Shown here: piece by piece, positions 1-9,145 of the stretch | Numbering within the stretch: the first letter of the stretch is position 1 | How the letters are laid out: each line of letters begins with the position of its first letter | NCBI GenBank assembly: GCA_037044905.1 | Contig: JBAOKB010000072.1 | Span: 1-51,925 of the forward strand | Source: Hortaea werneckii | Lineage: Eukaryota > Ascomycota > Dothideomycetes > Mycosphaerellales > Teratosphaeriaceae | DNA: 51,925 nucleotides | Direction: 5' to 3' | Position numbers and translations under genes: made by a program | The notes under the pieces: generated by a model | What the model was told of the DNA's origin: nothing | The model's input: the letters and a program-made list of their open reading frames with translations, nothing else | Database searches by the model: none

Positions 1-46
1 ATTGCTAAGGTTAAACGTAACTTGGTTTGTTCCCTGAACAGCACCT
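1..46 (+). other. Untrimmed Oxford Nanopore native barcode adapter (not genomic)
   Basis: The first 46 bases split into the three parts of the ONT native-barcoding top strand as I remember it: a 14-nt front flank (1-14), a 24-nt barcode (15-38) matching native barcode 08, and the 8-nt rear flank CAGCACCT (39-46). Telomere repeat follows immediately at 47. I infer that the adapter was ligated to the physical chromosome end and left in the assembly. The barcode identity is from memory. Confidence 0.9.
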
Positions 47-186
47 AACCCTAACCCTAACCCTAACCCTAACCCTAACCCTAACCCTAACCCTAACCCT
101 AACCCTAACCCTAACCCTAACCCTAACCCTAACCCTAACCCTAACCCTAACCCTAACCCTAACCCTAACCCTAAAACCCTAAGCCC
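47..186 (+). repeat. Telomere, CCCTAA repeats (left chromosome end)
   Basis: About 21 uninterrupted copies of the hexamer CCCTAA run from 47 to 174, followed by a degenerate end (AACCCTAAGCCCT) to 186. The C-rich strand reads 5' to 3' into the window, as expected at a left chromosome end. CCCTAA/TTAGGG is the usual telomere repeat of filamentous ascomycetes. The tract is telomerase product and marks everything to its right as subtelomeric. Confidence 0.97.
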
Positions 187-297
187 TGGCGTCGGCGCCC
201 TGAACGGCTTCCCCTTTCCTTTTCTCTCTCTTTTTCCTCCCGACAATTGGAACCCTCTTGCCTCCGGCGGCCCTGGCGTCGGCGCCCTGAACGGCTT
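182..297 (+). repeat. 28-bp direct repeat next to the telomere
   Basis: The same 28-bp GC-rich unit (GCCCTGGCGTCGGCG... ending ACGGCTT) occurs at 182-209 and 270-297, 88 bp apart, separated by a pyrimidine-rich spacer. The unit holds the inverted pair GGCGTC/GGCGCC and GGCGCCC. It may be a subtelomeric repeat or a target duplication; its function is unknown. Confidence 0.85.
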
Positions 298-340
298 GCT
301 CTCTCTTTTACATTTCACTAACATTTCGCCCTGTACTAGC

Positions 341-353
341 TAACCCTAACCCT
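341..353 (+). repeat. Interstitial telomere-like fragment
   Basis: TAACCCTAACCCT, about two telomere units, lies 155 bp inside the end of the telomere tract and 34 bp before the helicase stop codon. A matching fragment lies on the other side of the helicase at 5781-5795. Confidence 0.8.
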
Positions 354-386
354 CAGCCTCCTTCCTCCCTCCTGCCCTCTTCTATC

Positions 387-3300
387 TCAGCTTATATGAT
401 ACACCATTCTCACCAACTCGTTCGTTTCCATCATGTTCGTCGCCCGCTTCCGGATCACCCACCTCCATAGTCGGCCCCATTCGTCCTCTTCCAACCCTCC
501 CCCCTCCCAAAATCCCAAACTCCTCTCCATCTCCCCCTCTACCCACCCCCACTCCCACTCCTTTCCCTCCCTCTCTTCCCTCCCCCACATCCTTTGGCTG
601 ATTACCGCCCCTCCTATGTCCTCCATCACTCCCTTGTATTGGCATCCTGCCCCCGCAACTCCGCTTCGCTGATATCCTGCCGTTTTACTCCCGCACGCCG
701 CCGTCTTCTCTTCCCATCTTTGACATATGCTCTGCGGCACCCAGCAGAAATTGCACCCGCTGAATCGAGCCATCTGTAGCCGCTTCATCCTCTTCTTCAC
801 TTCCGCCATCCTCTCCCCTGCCTCCTTCCCGTGCCCTCTGCACTCTTCCCACCCTCGAGCCCTTTTCGCCCGTTGTATCTGCCCTTGCGCCCAGCACACC
901 GAACACCCTACCTTCGTCCAATCCTCTAGCCTCTTCACCATCTCGTCTCTGTCTATCTCTCTGCTAGCCCTCTCCGCTAACCTCGACCTCTTCTGCGCTT
1001 GCACTCTTTCTCCCTCTCTACTCATTCCTGTCCTCGCCTCGTTTATGCTTCGCTCCCTCTCCTCTCTCTCTCCTATACTTCTTGCCCTCTTTAGCCCTCT
1101 TCCTTCCTTTGCTGCCTCTTCACACTCATCCCCAGCTTCGGCCAACCCTGACCCTGATTCTCCCTCGTCGTCAACGTTGTCCGTACCTAACTCTGAGCCT
1201 CTCGGTGTTCCATCCTCGCTACCTTGTTCCATCGGCTCTGACCCTGACCCGTCTGCTTCCTCTTGCTCCCTCCTTCTATGCTGCTGTGATGGAACGAACC
1301 CCCCTGTCCTCACTACAACCCTCGCCCTCCTTCCCGTTCTTGTTAACCCTCTACATACATCACACACTTTCTCTCCGTTCTCGCATCCGATCCTGTCCGC
1401 CCTCCCATCCATCTCCCTGTCTAACACAACCCTCCTACACTTCTCCCCTTCCAGATATTCGTGCATCCCCCTTTCCATCACGAATCCCTTCTCCAAGATT
1501 TTCCGACCCCCTACTGTGTTGTAGCCTCTCATTAAGATCGCCTCGCTTGCCTCTCCATCTCTTCCTGCCCTTCCACTTTCCTGTGCGTAATCCCTCACCA
1601 ATTCCTTCACTCCCACGTGTACCACCACCCTGATGTGTGGTGCATCCACCCCCATTCCCATCGCTGTCGTCGCCGCGAACACTCTGTGCGTCCCCTTGAC
1701 CAGCTGTTCCAGAATCTTCCTTTTCATTTCTTCGTCTCCGACCCTCCTGTAGTACACTGGACACCTCAGCACTTCTCCAATCTTCTTGCACTGCTCTACC
1801 CTCCGGCAGTACACTATGATCTGTCCCTCCTCGTGTTCTTCCAGTTTCTTTCTTACCAACTCCGCTACCCTCTCCTCTTCTTCTCGCCGGTCGTACTCGA
1901 CCACCTGGTAAGCGATGTTCCTCCTCGTCGTCGAGTCTCTTATCATCCGTACCGTCCTCTTCTCCAAGCCCATCGCTTCGAGCCAGCTCGACTCTTCCTT
2001 CGGTGGCAACGTTGCCGTGAGATACACCATCTGGCATCCCTTCCTGGCGAACTCCGCTAGCTCGAGCACTTTCGGCCTCCATGTCTCTGTCGAGTCCAGA
2101 ACGATGTGGCTCTCGTCGACTACTATCCTGTCTAGCTCTCCGGTAGCTAGCTTGTCGTTGATGAACCTGTTGAACGCCTTCGTTACTGCGCTCTCGGGTG
2201 TTACTAGCACGATCCTCGCGTGCCTGGCGCTCTGGTCGGGCCATCTCCCGGCGTTGAGTCCGATCTCCTTGCATCTCCTCTCTAGATCGCTCCTTAGCGA
2301 TATCAACGGCACCACTACCACCGTCACCCCTCCGACTGAGCAGAATGCCGGTAGCATGAACATCAGACTCTTGCCTCCTCCGGTCCTCATGACCATTACT
2401 ACCTTCGGCTCGCCCGATACGATTGCCTTTAGCCCTTCCAGTTGTGAGCCTCTAAATGAAGCGTTCGGCCCCAGCATTTCCCTCAGACTCACGTTCAAGT
2501 CTGCCCTCCTCAACTTCGCCCACCTCTCTTCTTCTACCATCTTCCTGTATTTCTCCAGATCGATCGTCGGCTTTCCATTACCTGTCGCAGTGGACGGCCA
2601 CCTGATGAAGTGGTGCCATGACACGCTCACCTTTCTGAACGATGCCTGCTCGGACTGCGTGCTGAACGGGTTCTCTGTCGTCAAGATCCCGTAGATCAAC
2701 TCTTCCATCCTTTTACTGTGTCCGGATTGCATCTGCCTATCTTCTGTTGTTACTCCTTCGTACAACCGATCGAGCTGTTTTGTCACTTCTTCCTCTGGGC
2801 AGTGTACCCTTTGGATGGCTGGGTATAGCTGCCTCCATGTCGACGGCGTTACAAAGAATCCGGCCTGGCATTTTGATAGCTCCCTCTTCATCACCCTCTT
2901 CAGCCTCTCTGTGTTCCAGAAGCCGTCTATGCTGAGTGCCTGCAGCTTGCCCTCTTTCGCTTTTCCTCCATTCCTCGGCCTGCTTCGCGCCTCCCTCCCA
3001 CTGACCATCCGATCTCCTGCCGTTCCTTCGTCATCACCTCCATCCGCCTCGCTTTCACTGCTCGGGCTTGTGCTCGATTCGCTCTCGCTTCCTGAACTGC
3101 CCTCTTCCCCGTCGCTTTCCCTTCCTCCTTCTTCGCTCCCACTCTCCTCCTCCTCCCTGACTCCGTCGACCTCGCCTTCCCATTTCTTTTCCGGCTCCGG
3201 CTCCCACAGATATTTGCTGAAGTCGAACTCGCCCCTGACTTCCCACCTGAGCATGTGCACGAACGGTTCCACTAGCCACAAATGGTACACCAACAGCTTT

Positions 3301-5489
3301 CCCACCTCTTGCGGCAGATACCTGTGGATTATCTTCGCTTCGCCGCTCTTGCTGTAGCCTTTGTGGTAGCCCGTCACCAGCTCGACCATGCCATTGTCAA
3401 CAAAAACACCCCTCTGCGCTCGCGCACTCTCTCCGTTCTCGGTCCTGATGCTGACAACTTCCGTCCCTCTGGCTGGAGCTCCCCCTGCCATGTGACACAA
3501 CACTATCAGCTCCTCCTTGAACAGAGTCACCTCCCGGAAGTACTGCTCCACCTTGGTCGTGTTCCACTTTAGCTCACTCCTGTCCCTCACTTCACTCATG
3601 TCGATATTTTGTAGAAAGTACTTGGTTATTCGGTCCTCTCTCATGGCCCGGCTCCACAACCACTTCCTGCTCTCCACGTCTTTCCCGTCCGGCCTCCTGA
3701 CTCTGCCCAAGACTTCATCGTTTCTCTCATCGTCCAAGAAGCTCCAACCCTCGGTGAGATCGCTTGGGTTGTCGAACAGTCTGTCCAGATGCAAGATCGG
3801 CAGTTCCTCCTCTTGCTGTAAGAACATCAACCGCTTCGTGAGCCTCCCCAGACACCTTTCCCACAGCGAGTGTAGTGCATCTCTGAGATCTCCCATGCTG
3901 AAGCTGATCTTGTCGATGGCGACCTGTTGGCATCTGTTCATCCAAGTGACCCGTGCCCCGGCTTTCTCCGTGAACCTGATCCTCATTCCAAAAGTCTTCA
4001 TGTGCAAGACCCTGTCCATCGGGCTCGCTGGTCCCCCGTATTCCTGAAGACACAACAGCCTGGGCACCATATCGTGCACCCCTTCTACAATGCTGACCGC
4101 TTCTTTTCTCGCCTCACTCTCACCTATCCCGGCTCCGATCAGCCGGTCGATGTCGTCTTGCCTCTGCTTGTAAGCCATGAACACCACCAGAGCCTTACAG
4201 ACCGTGACGATGGCCGCCAGCTTCGGCGTGAAGTTGAACACGCTTACCCATCCTGCGTCTTCGGTGTCCAAGCCGAGAACTGCCAATGCGGACAGAAAGC
4301 CGCTTTGGAACTCGTCGTCTAGCAGCTCCTGGTCGAGCATGCTGGCCCAGAAAAGAACGATGGACCATTGTAACTCGTCTTCGCAGACCTTTCTGGCTCC
4401 CTTGTCTAGAGCGGCGGTCTCTCGTCTGGCGAGACTTTGCATTGCTCCCAGCCTCCTCGCTTGCCCATCCGTCAACGTGTAGTCTGGCTTGTTCTCCCAT
4501 GTCTGACTCCTCCAAAGATATCTCAGCATTGATACCCAGACCCTGGAGTATTTCTTCTTCGTACTGGCCTCGTGTTTGCTGTAGAATGGAGTCTCGTTGT
4601 TCGCGGCCCCGGTTTCCTTCCTGTTCACGTAGTGAAGAGCGGACCTTGGGATCGTCCGCGGACTGCTGACGTCCATGGCCTTCTTGATCACCCTGCCGGT
4701 CGCTCTGCAAGCTCTCTCGATCGCCTCCTCTTCTTCATCCACGCTCTCTATCCCCCGCTCGTCCGCCTCAAGCTTTGGCGCCGCACTTAGACTAGCCCGT
4801 AGCTCTTCTTTCTCAAACCCAGCCAGATGGTGAGCCCAGCTGGTGTGTTCCAGCCATGGATCCATTTCAGACCTGACATTGCTGACGTTCACCTTCCTGT
4901 GATGGTGCGCCTCCCGCAGCTTCCTCTTGAGTCCATCGGCTACCTCATCTGTCAACTTCTGCGCCCTGTCCTCGGGCTCGCAGCCATGACCGCCTCCTAG
5001 CATCCGTGGCGCTGGCGGTAGCACTTTAAAGAGCTTAGTCCACTGCGCATACTTGAAGAATCTCTGACAGCAGTGACCTTCCGTGAACGGCTGGTTTGCG
5101 GCGGGTCGACTCCTCAAACTCCCTCGACCTCCTCTGCTTTTGGCGCTGTTCCAGCCGTGTTCCTTTCTACAGTGCGCCTCGATCCCCTTTTTACTCTCCC
5201 TCAGCAACCCGCACGCTTTGCACTGTGAGCATTGCTCGATGACCGGGCCGAGCTCCTGGATCGCTTCCTGTTCGGCGGCGGGGTACACGACGTCTTCTGA
5301 CCTATAAGCGACGTGGTCGAGTTTTTCCACTTGTTCGATTATTCCTTTCCTAGTGCTCACTGTTAGCGTCTGGTGACTTTGGCTGAGATGCGCCTTGATT
5401 TGGTCTGGAACCACTGCAAACTTGCAATCTCTACAAACGATGATTTGAAAATTCTGGAAGTGTACGAACAGACTCTCAAAAGCGTCCAT
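387..5489 (-). CDS. Telomere-linked RecQ-type DNA helicase with OrsD-type zinc fingers
   Basis: This is a 1700-aa uninterrupted ORF starting at an ATG at 5489. The N-terminus has two fingers of the OrsD/DUF3505 pattern: C19-x2-C22-x11-H34-x4-H39 and C90-x2-C93-x12-H106-x4-H111. The middle (about 640-740) is a conserved-looking region with APARGTEVVSIR. An acidic Ser/Glu-rich linker spans about 773-827. The superfamily-2 helicase core follows: Walker A TGGGKS (K1040), DESH (1125-1128), TAT (1158-1160), a motif V region near 1272-1282 and QESGRAGRD (1303-1311). A RecQ-type zinc site with CxxC comes just after it (C1376, C1379), and more Cys pairs lie in the C-terminus. Subtelomeric RecQ helicases of this kind (TLH) are known from fungi and may act in telomere maintenance. 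The gene reads toward the telomere, which is 212 bp from its stop. No frame breaks are seen, so it may be functional. Confidence 0.93.
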   Translation of the reverse strand: MDAFESLFVHFQNFQIIVCRDCKFAVVPDQIKAHLSQSHQTLTVSTRKGIIEQVEKLDHVAYRSEDVVYPAAEQEAIQELGPVIEQCSQCKACGLLRESKKGIEAHCRKEHGWNSAKSRGGRGSLRSRPAANQPFTEGHCCQRFFKYAQWTKLFKVLPPAPRMLGGGHGCEPEDRAQKLTDEVADGLKRKLREAHHHRKVNVSNVRSEMDPWLEHTSWAHHLAGFEKEELRASLSAAPKLEADERGIESVDEEEEAIERACRATGRVIKKAMDVSSPRTIPRSALHYVNRKETGAANNETPFYSKHEASTKKKYSRVWVSMLRYLWRSQTWENKPDYTLTDGQARRLGAMQSLARRETAALDKGARKVCEDELQWSIVLFWASMLDQELLDDEFQSGFLSALAVLGLDTEDAGWVSVFNFTPKLAAIVTVCKALVVFMAYKQRQDDIDRLIGAGIGESEARKEAVSIVEGVHDMVPRLLCLQEYGGPASPMDRVLHMKTFGMRIRFTEKAGARVTWMNRCQQVAIDKISFSMGDLRDALHSLWERCLGRLTKRLMFLQQEEELPILHLDRLFDNPSDLTEGWSFLDDERNDEVLGRVRRPDGKDVESRKWLWSRAMREDRITKYFLQNIDMSEVRDRSELKWNTTKVEQYFREVTLFKEELIVLCHMAGGAPARGTEVVSIRTENGESARAQRGVFVDNGMVELVTGYHKGYSKSGEAKIIHRYLPQEVGKLLVYHLWLVEPFVHMLRWEVRGEFDFSKYLWEPEPEKKWEGEVDGVREEEESGSEEGGRESDGEEGSSGSESESSTSPSSESEADGGDDEGTAGDRMVSGREARSRPRNGGKAKEGKLQALSIDGFWNTERLKRVMKRELSKCQAGFFVTPSTWRQLYPAIQRVHCPEEEVTKQLDRLYEGVTTEDRQMQSGHSKRMEELIYGILTTENPFSTQSEQASFRKVSVSWHHFIRWPSTATGNGKPTIDLEKYRKMVEEERWAKLRRADLNVSLREMLGPNASFRGSQLEGLKAIVSGEPKVVMVMRTGGGKSLMFMLPAFCSVGGVTVVVVPLISLRSDLERRCKEIGLNAGRWPDQSARHARIVLVTPESAVTKAFNRFINDKLATGELDRIVVDESHIVLDSTETWRPKVLELAEFARKGCQMVYLTATLPPKEESSWLEAMGLEKRTVRMIRDSTTRRNIAYQVVEYDRREEEERVAELVRKKLEEHEEGQIIVYCRRVEQCKKIGEVLRCPVYYRRVGDEEMKRKILEQLVKGTHRVFAATTAMGMGVDAPHIRVVVHVGVKELVRDYAQESGRAGRDGEASEAILMRGYNTVGGRKILEKGFVMERGMHEYLEGEKCRRVVLDREMDGRADRIGCENGEKVCDVCRGLTRTGRRARVVVRTGGFVPSQQHRRREQEEADGSGSEPMEQGSEDGTPRGSELGTDNVDDEGESGSGLAEAGDECEEAAKEGRGLKRARSIGEREERERSINEARTGMSREGERVQAQKRSRLAERASREIDRDEMVKRLEDWTKVGCSVCWAQGQIQRAKRARGWEECRGHGKEAGERMAEVKKRMKRLQMARFSGCNFCWVPQSICQRWEEKTAACGSKTAGYQRSGVAGAGCQYKGVMEDIGGAVISQRMWGREEREGKEWEWGWVEGEMERSLGFWEGGGLEEDEWGRLWRWVIRKRATNMMETNELVRMVYHIS

Positions 5490-6054
5490 GGTGTATTAGC
5501 TGTCGAGCAACGTGTCTGTCCTGATGTTTCGGTCGGCGGCCTCGCCTGGGCTCAGCTGCACCGACCCCTGTCACAGAATTTTCGCGATCCCTGTCGCGAT
5601 GGCGCGGTCACACATGATGGGGTTGAACGTTAGCTACATGCTACAAGAGTCGGTGGTCTTGCTGGGTGCTTTTCTGCACCTTTGTTGGTGTATTTCTATC
5701 TACCCTACCTCTTCGCGAGCGTCCAGCCTGCGCTTCCGGCGGTCCCTCAATTCCAGCCGAACCGCCGTTACGCCCGCCGACCCTAACCCTAAGCCTTTGC
5801 GAGCGGAACTTCACACAGAATGTCGGGATTTTCGAACCGCGATAACAATTCACCACGCGGGTCTCCCGCTCCGATGTTGAAAACTCACGAGTAAAGTGCC
5901 TACGGATTGGAAACTCACCGAGTTTGAAACGATTCCGACCGGTACTTTTCATTCCTTCTGCCCCCGGTTTTTCATGGAATCTGCCCCCTCCGGCGAATTC
6001 GGTGGCCCGTGCCCCCCACGCATTATCATGGAATCCGCCCCGGATTCTTTGAAG
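5490..6054. promoter_or_regulatory. Helicase upstream region with internal telomere-like fragment
   Basis: No gene is supported here. It is the likely helicase promoter. It contains CCCTAACCCTAAGCC at 5781-5795 and a 16-bp imperfect direct repeat (TCATGGAATCYGCCCC) at 5972-5987 and 6026-6041. Base composition is ordinary up to about 6054, where the RIP block begins abruptly. Confidence 0.5.
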
Positions 6055-6733
6055 GATTGAGGGTAGGGCCTAGTAGCCCTTTACTCTTAGTAGTAGTAGA
6101 CTTACTTATCTTTAAGTAAAATATATAGGTATTAAGTATAGTCTAGCTAACCCTTAATAGGCCTATAATATAGATAGAACCCTAGAGAGAGTATTAAATA
6201 AAGAAGACTAATAACTAAAACCTCTATATAAAAAGGGTAGCGACTTTACTAAAGAGTCTACTATACTTTAAGAGAGATAGAATAAGAGATTAGAGAGGGC
6301 CTTAATACTAGCTAGTAAATATAGTAATCTAGAGACTAGTAATAAAATAAGGTAGGAGATAGATAGGTAGTAGACATTCCTTATACAGACCTATTATAGA
6401 ATATACCTATAGTAGCTAATAGTAGAAAAGAAAGGGTAAAGTTAAGTAGTAAAACTAACTAAGCTAGCTAGACTACTAGCGTAACTATATATATATAATC
6501 TCTCTACCTACTACTTAGACTACTATAGAGATACTAACTAACCTTGCTACCCTAACCTAAGATATAATATTAGTAGTTAATATAGAAGTACTAGAGAGAG
6601 AGAGTACTAGAGAGAAAGTATACTAGGGATAGTTAACTCTAAAGAGTTACCTATAGAAAAAGAGAATAGACTAGAGTAGCCTAAGACGCCTAACTAATAG
6701 AGAGAGGTAGTAGAGACCTAGAACGTAAGCTAG

Positions 6734-7140
6734 AGGCTTATAGGACTAGTAGGTATAATATAACTAGAATATAGACTAGTAGAGATAGAGCCTTAGATAG
6801 ATAGCTACTTCTCTAGTAGTCTTAAAAAAAGGCTTATAGAACTAGTAGGCGTAATATAACTAAAGTATAGACTAGTAGAAATAGAGCCTTAGGTAGATAG
6901 CTACCTCTTTAGTAGTCTTAAAAGAAGGCTTATAGGACTAGTAGGTATAATATAACTAGAATATAGACTAGTAGAGATAGAGCCTTAGGTAGATAGCTAC
7001 CCTCTAGTAGTCCTAGAGAGAGGCTCTAGATATAATATAACTAGAATATAGACTAGTAGAAATAAAACCTTAGGTAGATAGCTACCTCTATTAGTCCTTA
7101 AGAGAGGCTCTAGATATAATATAACTAGAGTATAGACTAC
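6734..7140 (+). repeat. Tandem repeat, about 96-bp unit, five copies
   Basis: Copies begin at AGGCT at 6734, 6830, 6926, 7021 and 7105, giving periods of 96, 96, 95 and 84 bp. They share the segments TATAATATAACTAGAATATA and TAGGTAGATAGCTAC. The copies are similar after heavy RIP because the same ancestral sites were hit in each. The last copy is partial. The ancestral role is unknown; it may be a retroelement UTR or a subtelomeric satellite. Confidence 0.85.
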
Positions 7141-8795
7141 CTCTATACTATACTAATAACTACTATCTTACTCTAATAATATAATCTTCTATATTATTAT
7201 AAGTCTAATTTACTAGCTAGTAATAGTAGTAGTATTAAACTATCTACTAGAGGAAACTATTCTATCTATAACTAAATATTAAAGGTAGCTAAGGGTAACC
7301 TAATAGAGATAATATCTAATATCTATAGCTATATAATATAGTAGGAGTATCTTAAGGCCTTATAGGTACTACTCTAGAAGAATAATAATAGTATAAGCTT
7401 ATAACTAAGCTTAAGTAGTAGCTTAAGCTACTAGATACTACTAAAGTAGAAGCTAGAAGAGACCTAGCGCGTAGTCTAATATAGTACTATAATTCTATAT
7501 ATAGCCTATAGACTAGACAACTTAAGTAATTTAAGATAAGACTATAGTAGCTAGGACCTAGAGCTATAGGCATTATTAGGTATAAAACGAAAGAGGTTAC
7601 TTAAAGATATAAAGAGGATATATCTCTATATAAGGGGTAACCTAAAGGACCCTACTATACTATATAAACTAATACTTATTTAACCTAGCTAGGTAAAGGT
7701 ACCTATAATATAGGTACTAAAAATAGTCTATAAATAGGCTATAGTATAGCTAGCTAATACTATCCTAACGAGTACTAACTAGATCTAGAAGACTATAGTA
7801 AAGTTCTTAATAGAAATAGCTAGAGTAGATATAGCTAAGAAGTAGTAGGTACTAATATAGAAGTAGTACCTAGATAGGACCTACCTCGTAACTCTAGTAA
7901 AGGCCCTAAATAAGGAGAACTAGTAGTAGTAGGTAGTCTAGAGCTAGGCCTAGCTCTAAGAGTAATATAACTAGGATATATAGTTTATCTAGCTATAGGA
8001 TATTATAAATTAGTAGAAGGTAGCGTACTAGCTAGAATAACTACTAGACTAGTTACTAAGTATAGACCTCTACTAGTATTATAAGAAGTTATAGACTAAT
8101 ATATATAGATAAAGTTAGCTAGTATAGGTAATTATAAAGGAGAGTATATTAGAATAGCTATATAGAGAGAGGCTAGAACTAAAGAAATAGTAGAATAAGT
8201 TTAGGAGGATATTAAAATATAGCTAGTAATAGTAGGAGGTTACTTAGACCCTTAGATAAGGGGTAGTAACTCTCTTTTCTATAGCCCTAACTATAAACTA
8301 GATTAACTAGATACTATTAAGTAGGGAGCTAACTACCTAGCTAGTAGTAGTACGAACCTTCTATCTATATATAATTAGTCTAGTAGAGGCCTTAGCGCCT
8401 CTATTAGCCTAGGTAATAGTAGACAACCCCTTACCCCCCTTACTATTAGAAATCGAGTAATAGATAAGGATAAAGGGAGGGCTATAGAAACTAGGGCTAT
8501 TATAGTTTAATATAATCCCTATAATCCTATAGACCCTACTAGGAAGTAACTCTAGCCTAGATAGGGAGGATAATAATTAAAGGGATAGGTTTAATAAAGA
8601 GAATTAGTAGGGCCTAACCCTAACCTCTTAAGGCCCTAAGGGGGCTAGATATAGGTAGAGATATAAATTATAATAGTATAAATATAATAGTATAATAAAC
8701 GCGACTAATTTCTTGCCTATAAATAAGGAACTATATAGGACTAATCTAAAGCTATAAAGACTATTTCGCTCGAAGACAAGTCTATTATATAGTAT

Positions 8796-9053
8796 ACTAG
8801 CTAGTAAGGGAAAATAGCTTATAGCAACTATATATAAAATTACTAGCTAGTAGGAAATTAGGGACGTAATAATCCTATATAGAGAAAGTAGTAATACTAG
8901 CTAGTAAAGGGATAAAAGAGATAGAGAGGACTCTACTAGCTAGTAAAATAGAGGGGAGGTCGCTCTACTAGCTAGTAGAATAGGTAGGGGTTACTCTACT
9001 AGCTAGTAAGATAAGGGGAAAGAGTCGCTTTACTAGCTAGTAGAATAGGTAGA

Positions 9054-9094
<41 letters not shown>

Positions 9095-9145
9095 AATACT
9101 ACTAGCTAGTAAAATAGGTAGAGAGTATAAACCCTACTAGCTAGT
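8796..9145 (+). repeat. Array of the palindrome ACTAGCTAGT
   Basis: Nine exact copies of the perfect 10-bp palindrome start at 8796, 8842, 8896, 8935, 8967, 8998, 9032, 9101 and 9136. In the right half the spacing is 31-35 bp, apart from one 69-bp interval that contains the 37-nt G run. Reversing CpA-to-TpA changes on both strands gives ACCAGCTGGT, also a palindrome, as a likely ancestor. The array may belong to the 5' region of the retroelement that follows. Confidence 0.85.
9056..9092 (+). repeat. Homopolymer of 37 G
   Basis: An uninterrupted G37 tract sits inside one unit of the palindrome array. Its length may be inaccurate because long-read consensus is unreliable at homopolymers. On single strands it could form G-quadruplexes. 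Confidence 0.9.

Noticed and set aside
433..4790. Several + strand open frames of 60-265 codons opposite the helicase
   Set aside because: They are Ser/Pro/Leu-rich mirror frames of a purine-rich coding strand; the minus frame has full helicase motifs over 1700 codons.
7140..7165. Second YADD-like string (TATACTAATAAC) as another reverse transcriptase
   Set aside because: The surrounding frame has no further RT landmarks, and the string is expected by chance in TA-rich RIP sequence.
8796..9145. CRISPR-like array
   Set aside because: The repeat is a 10-bp palindrome, the spacers resemble each other, and the genome is eukaryotic. It is a RIP-mutated tandem repeat.
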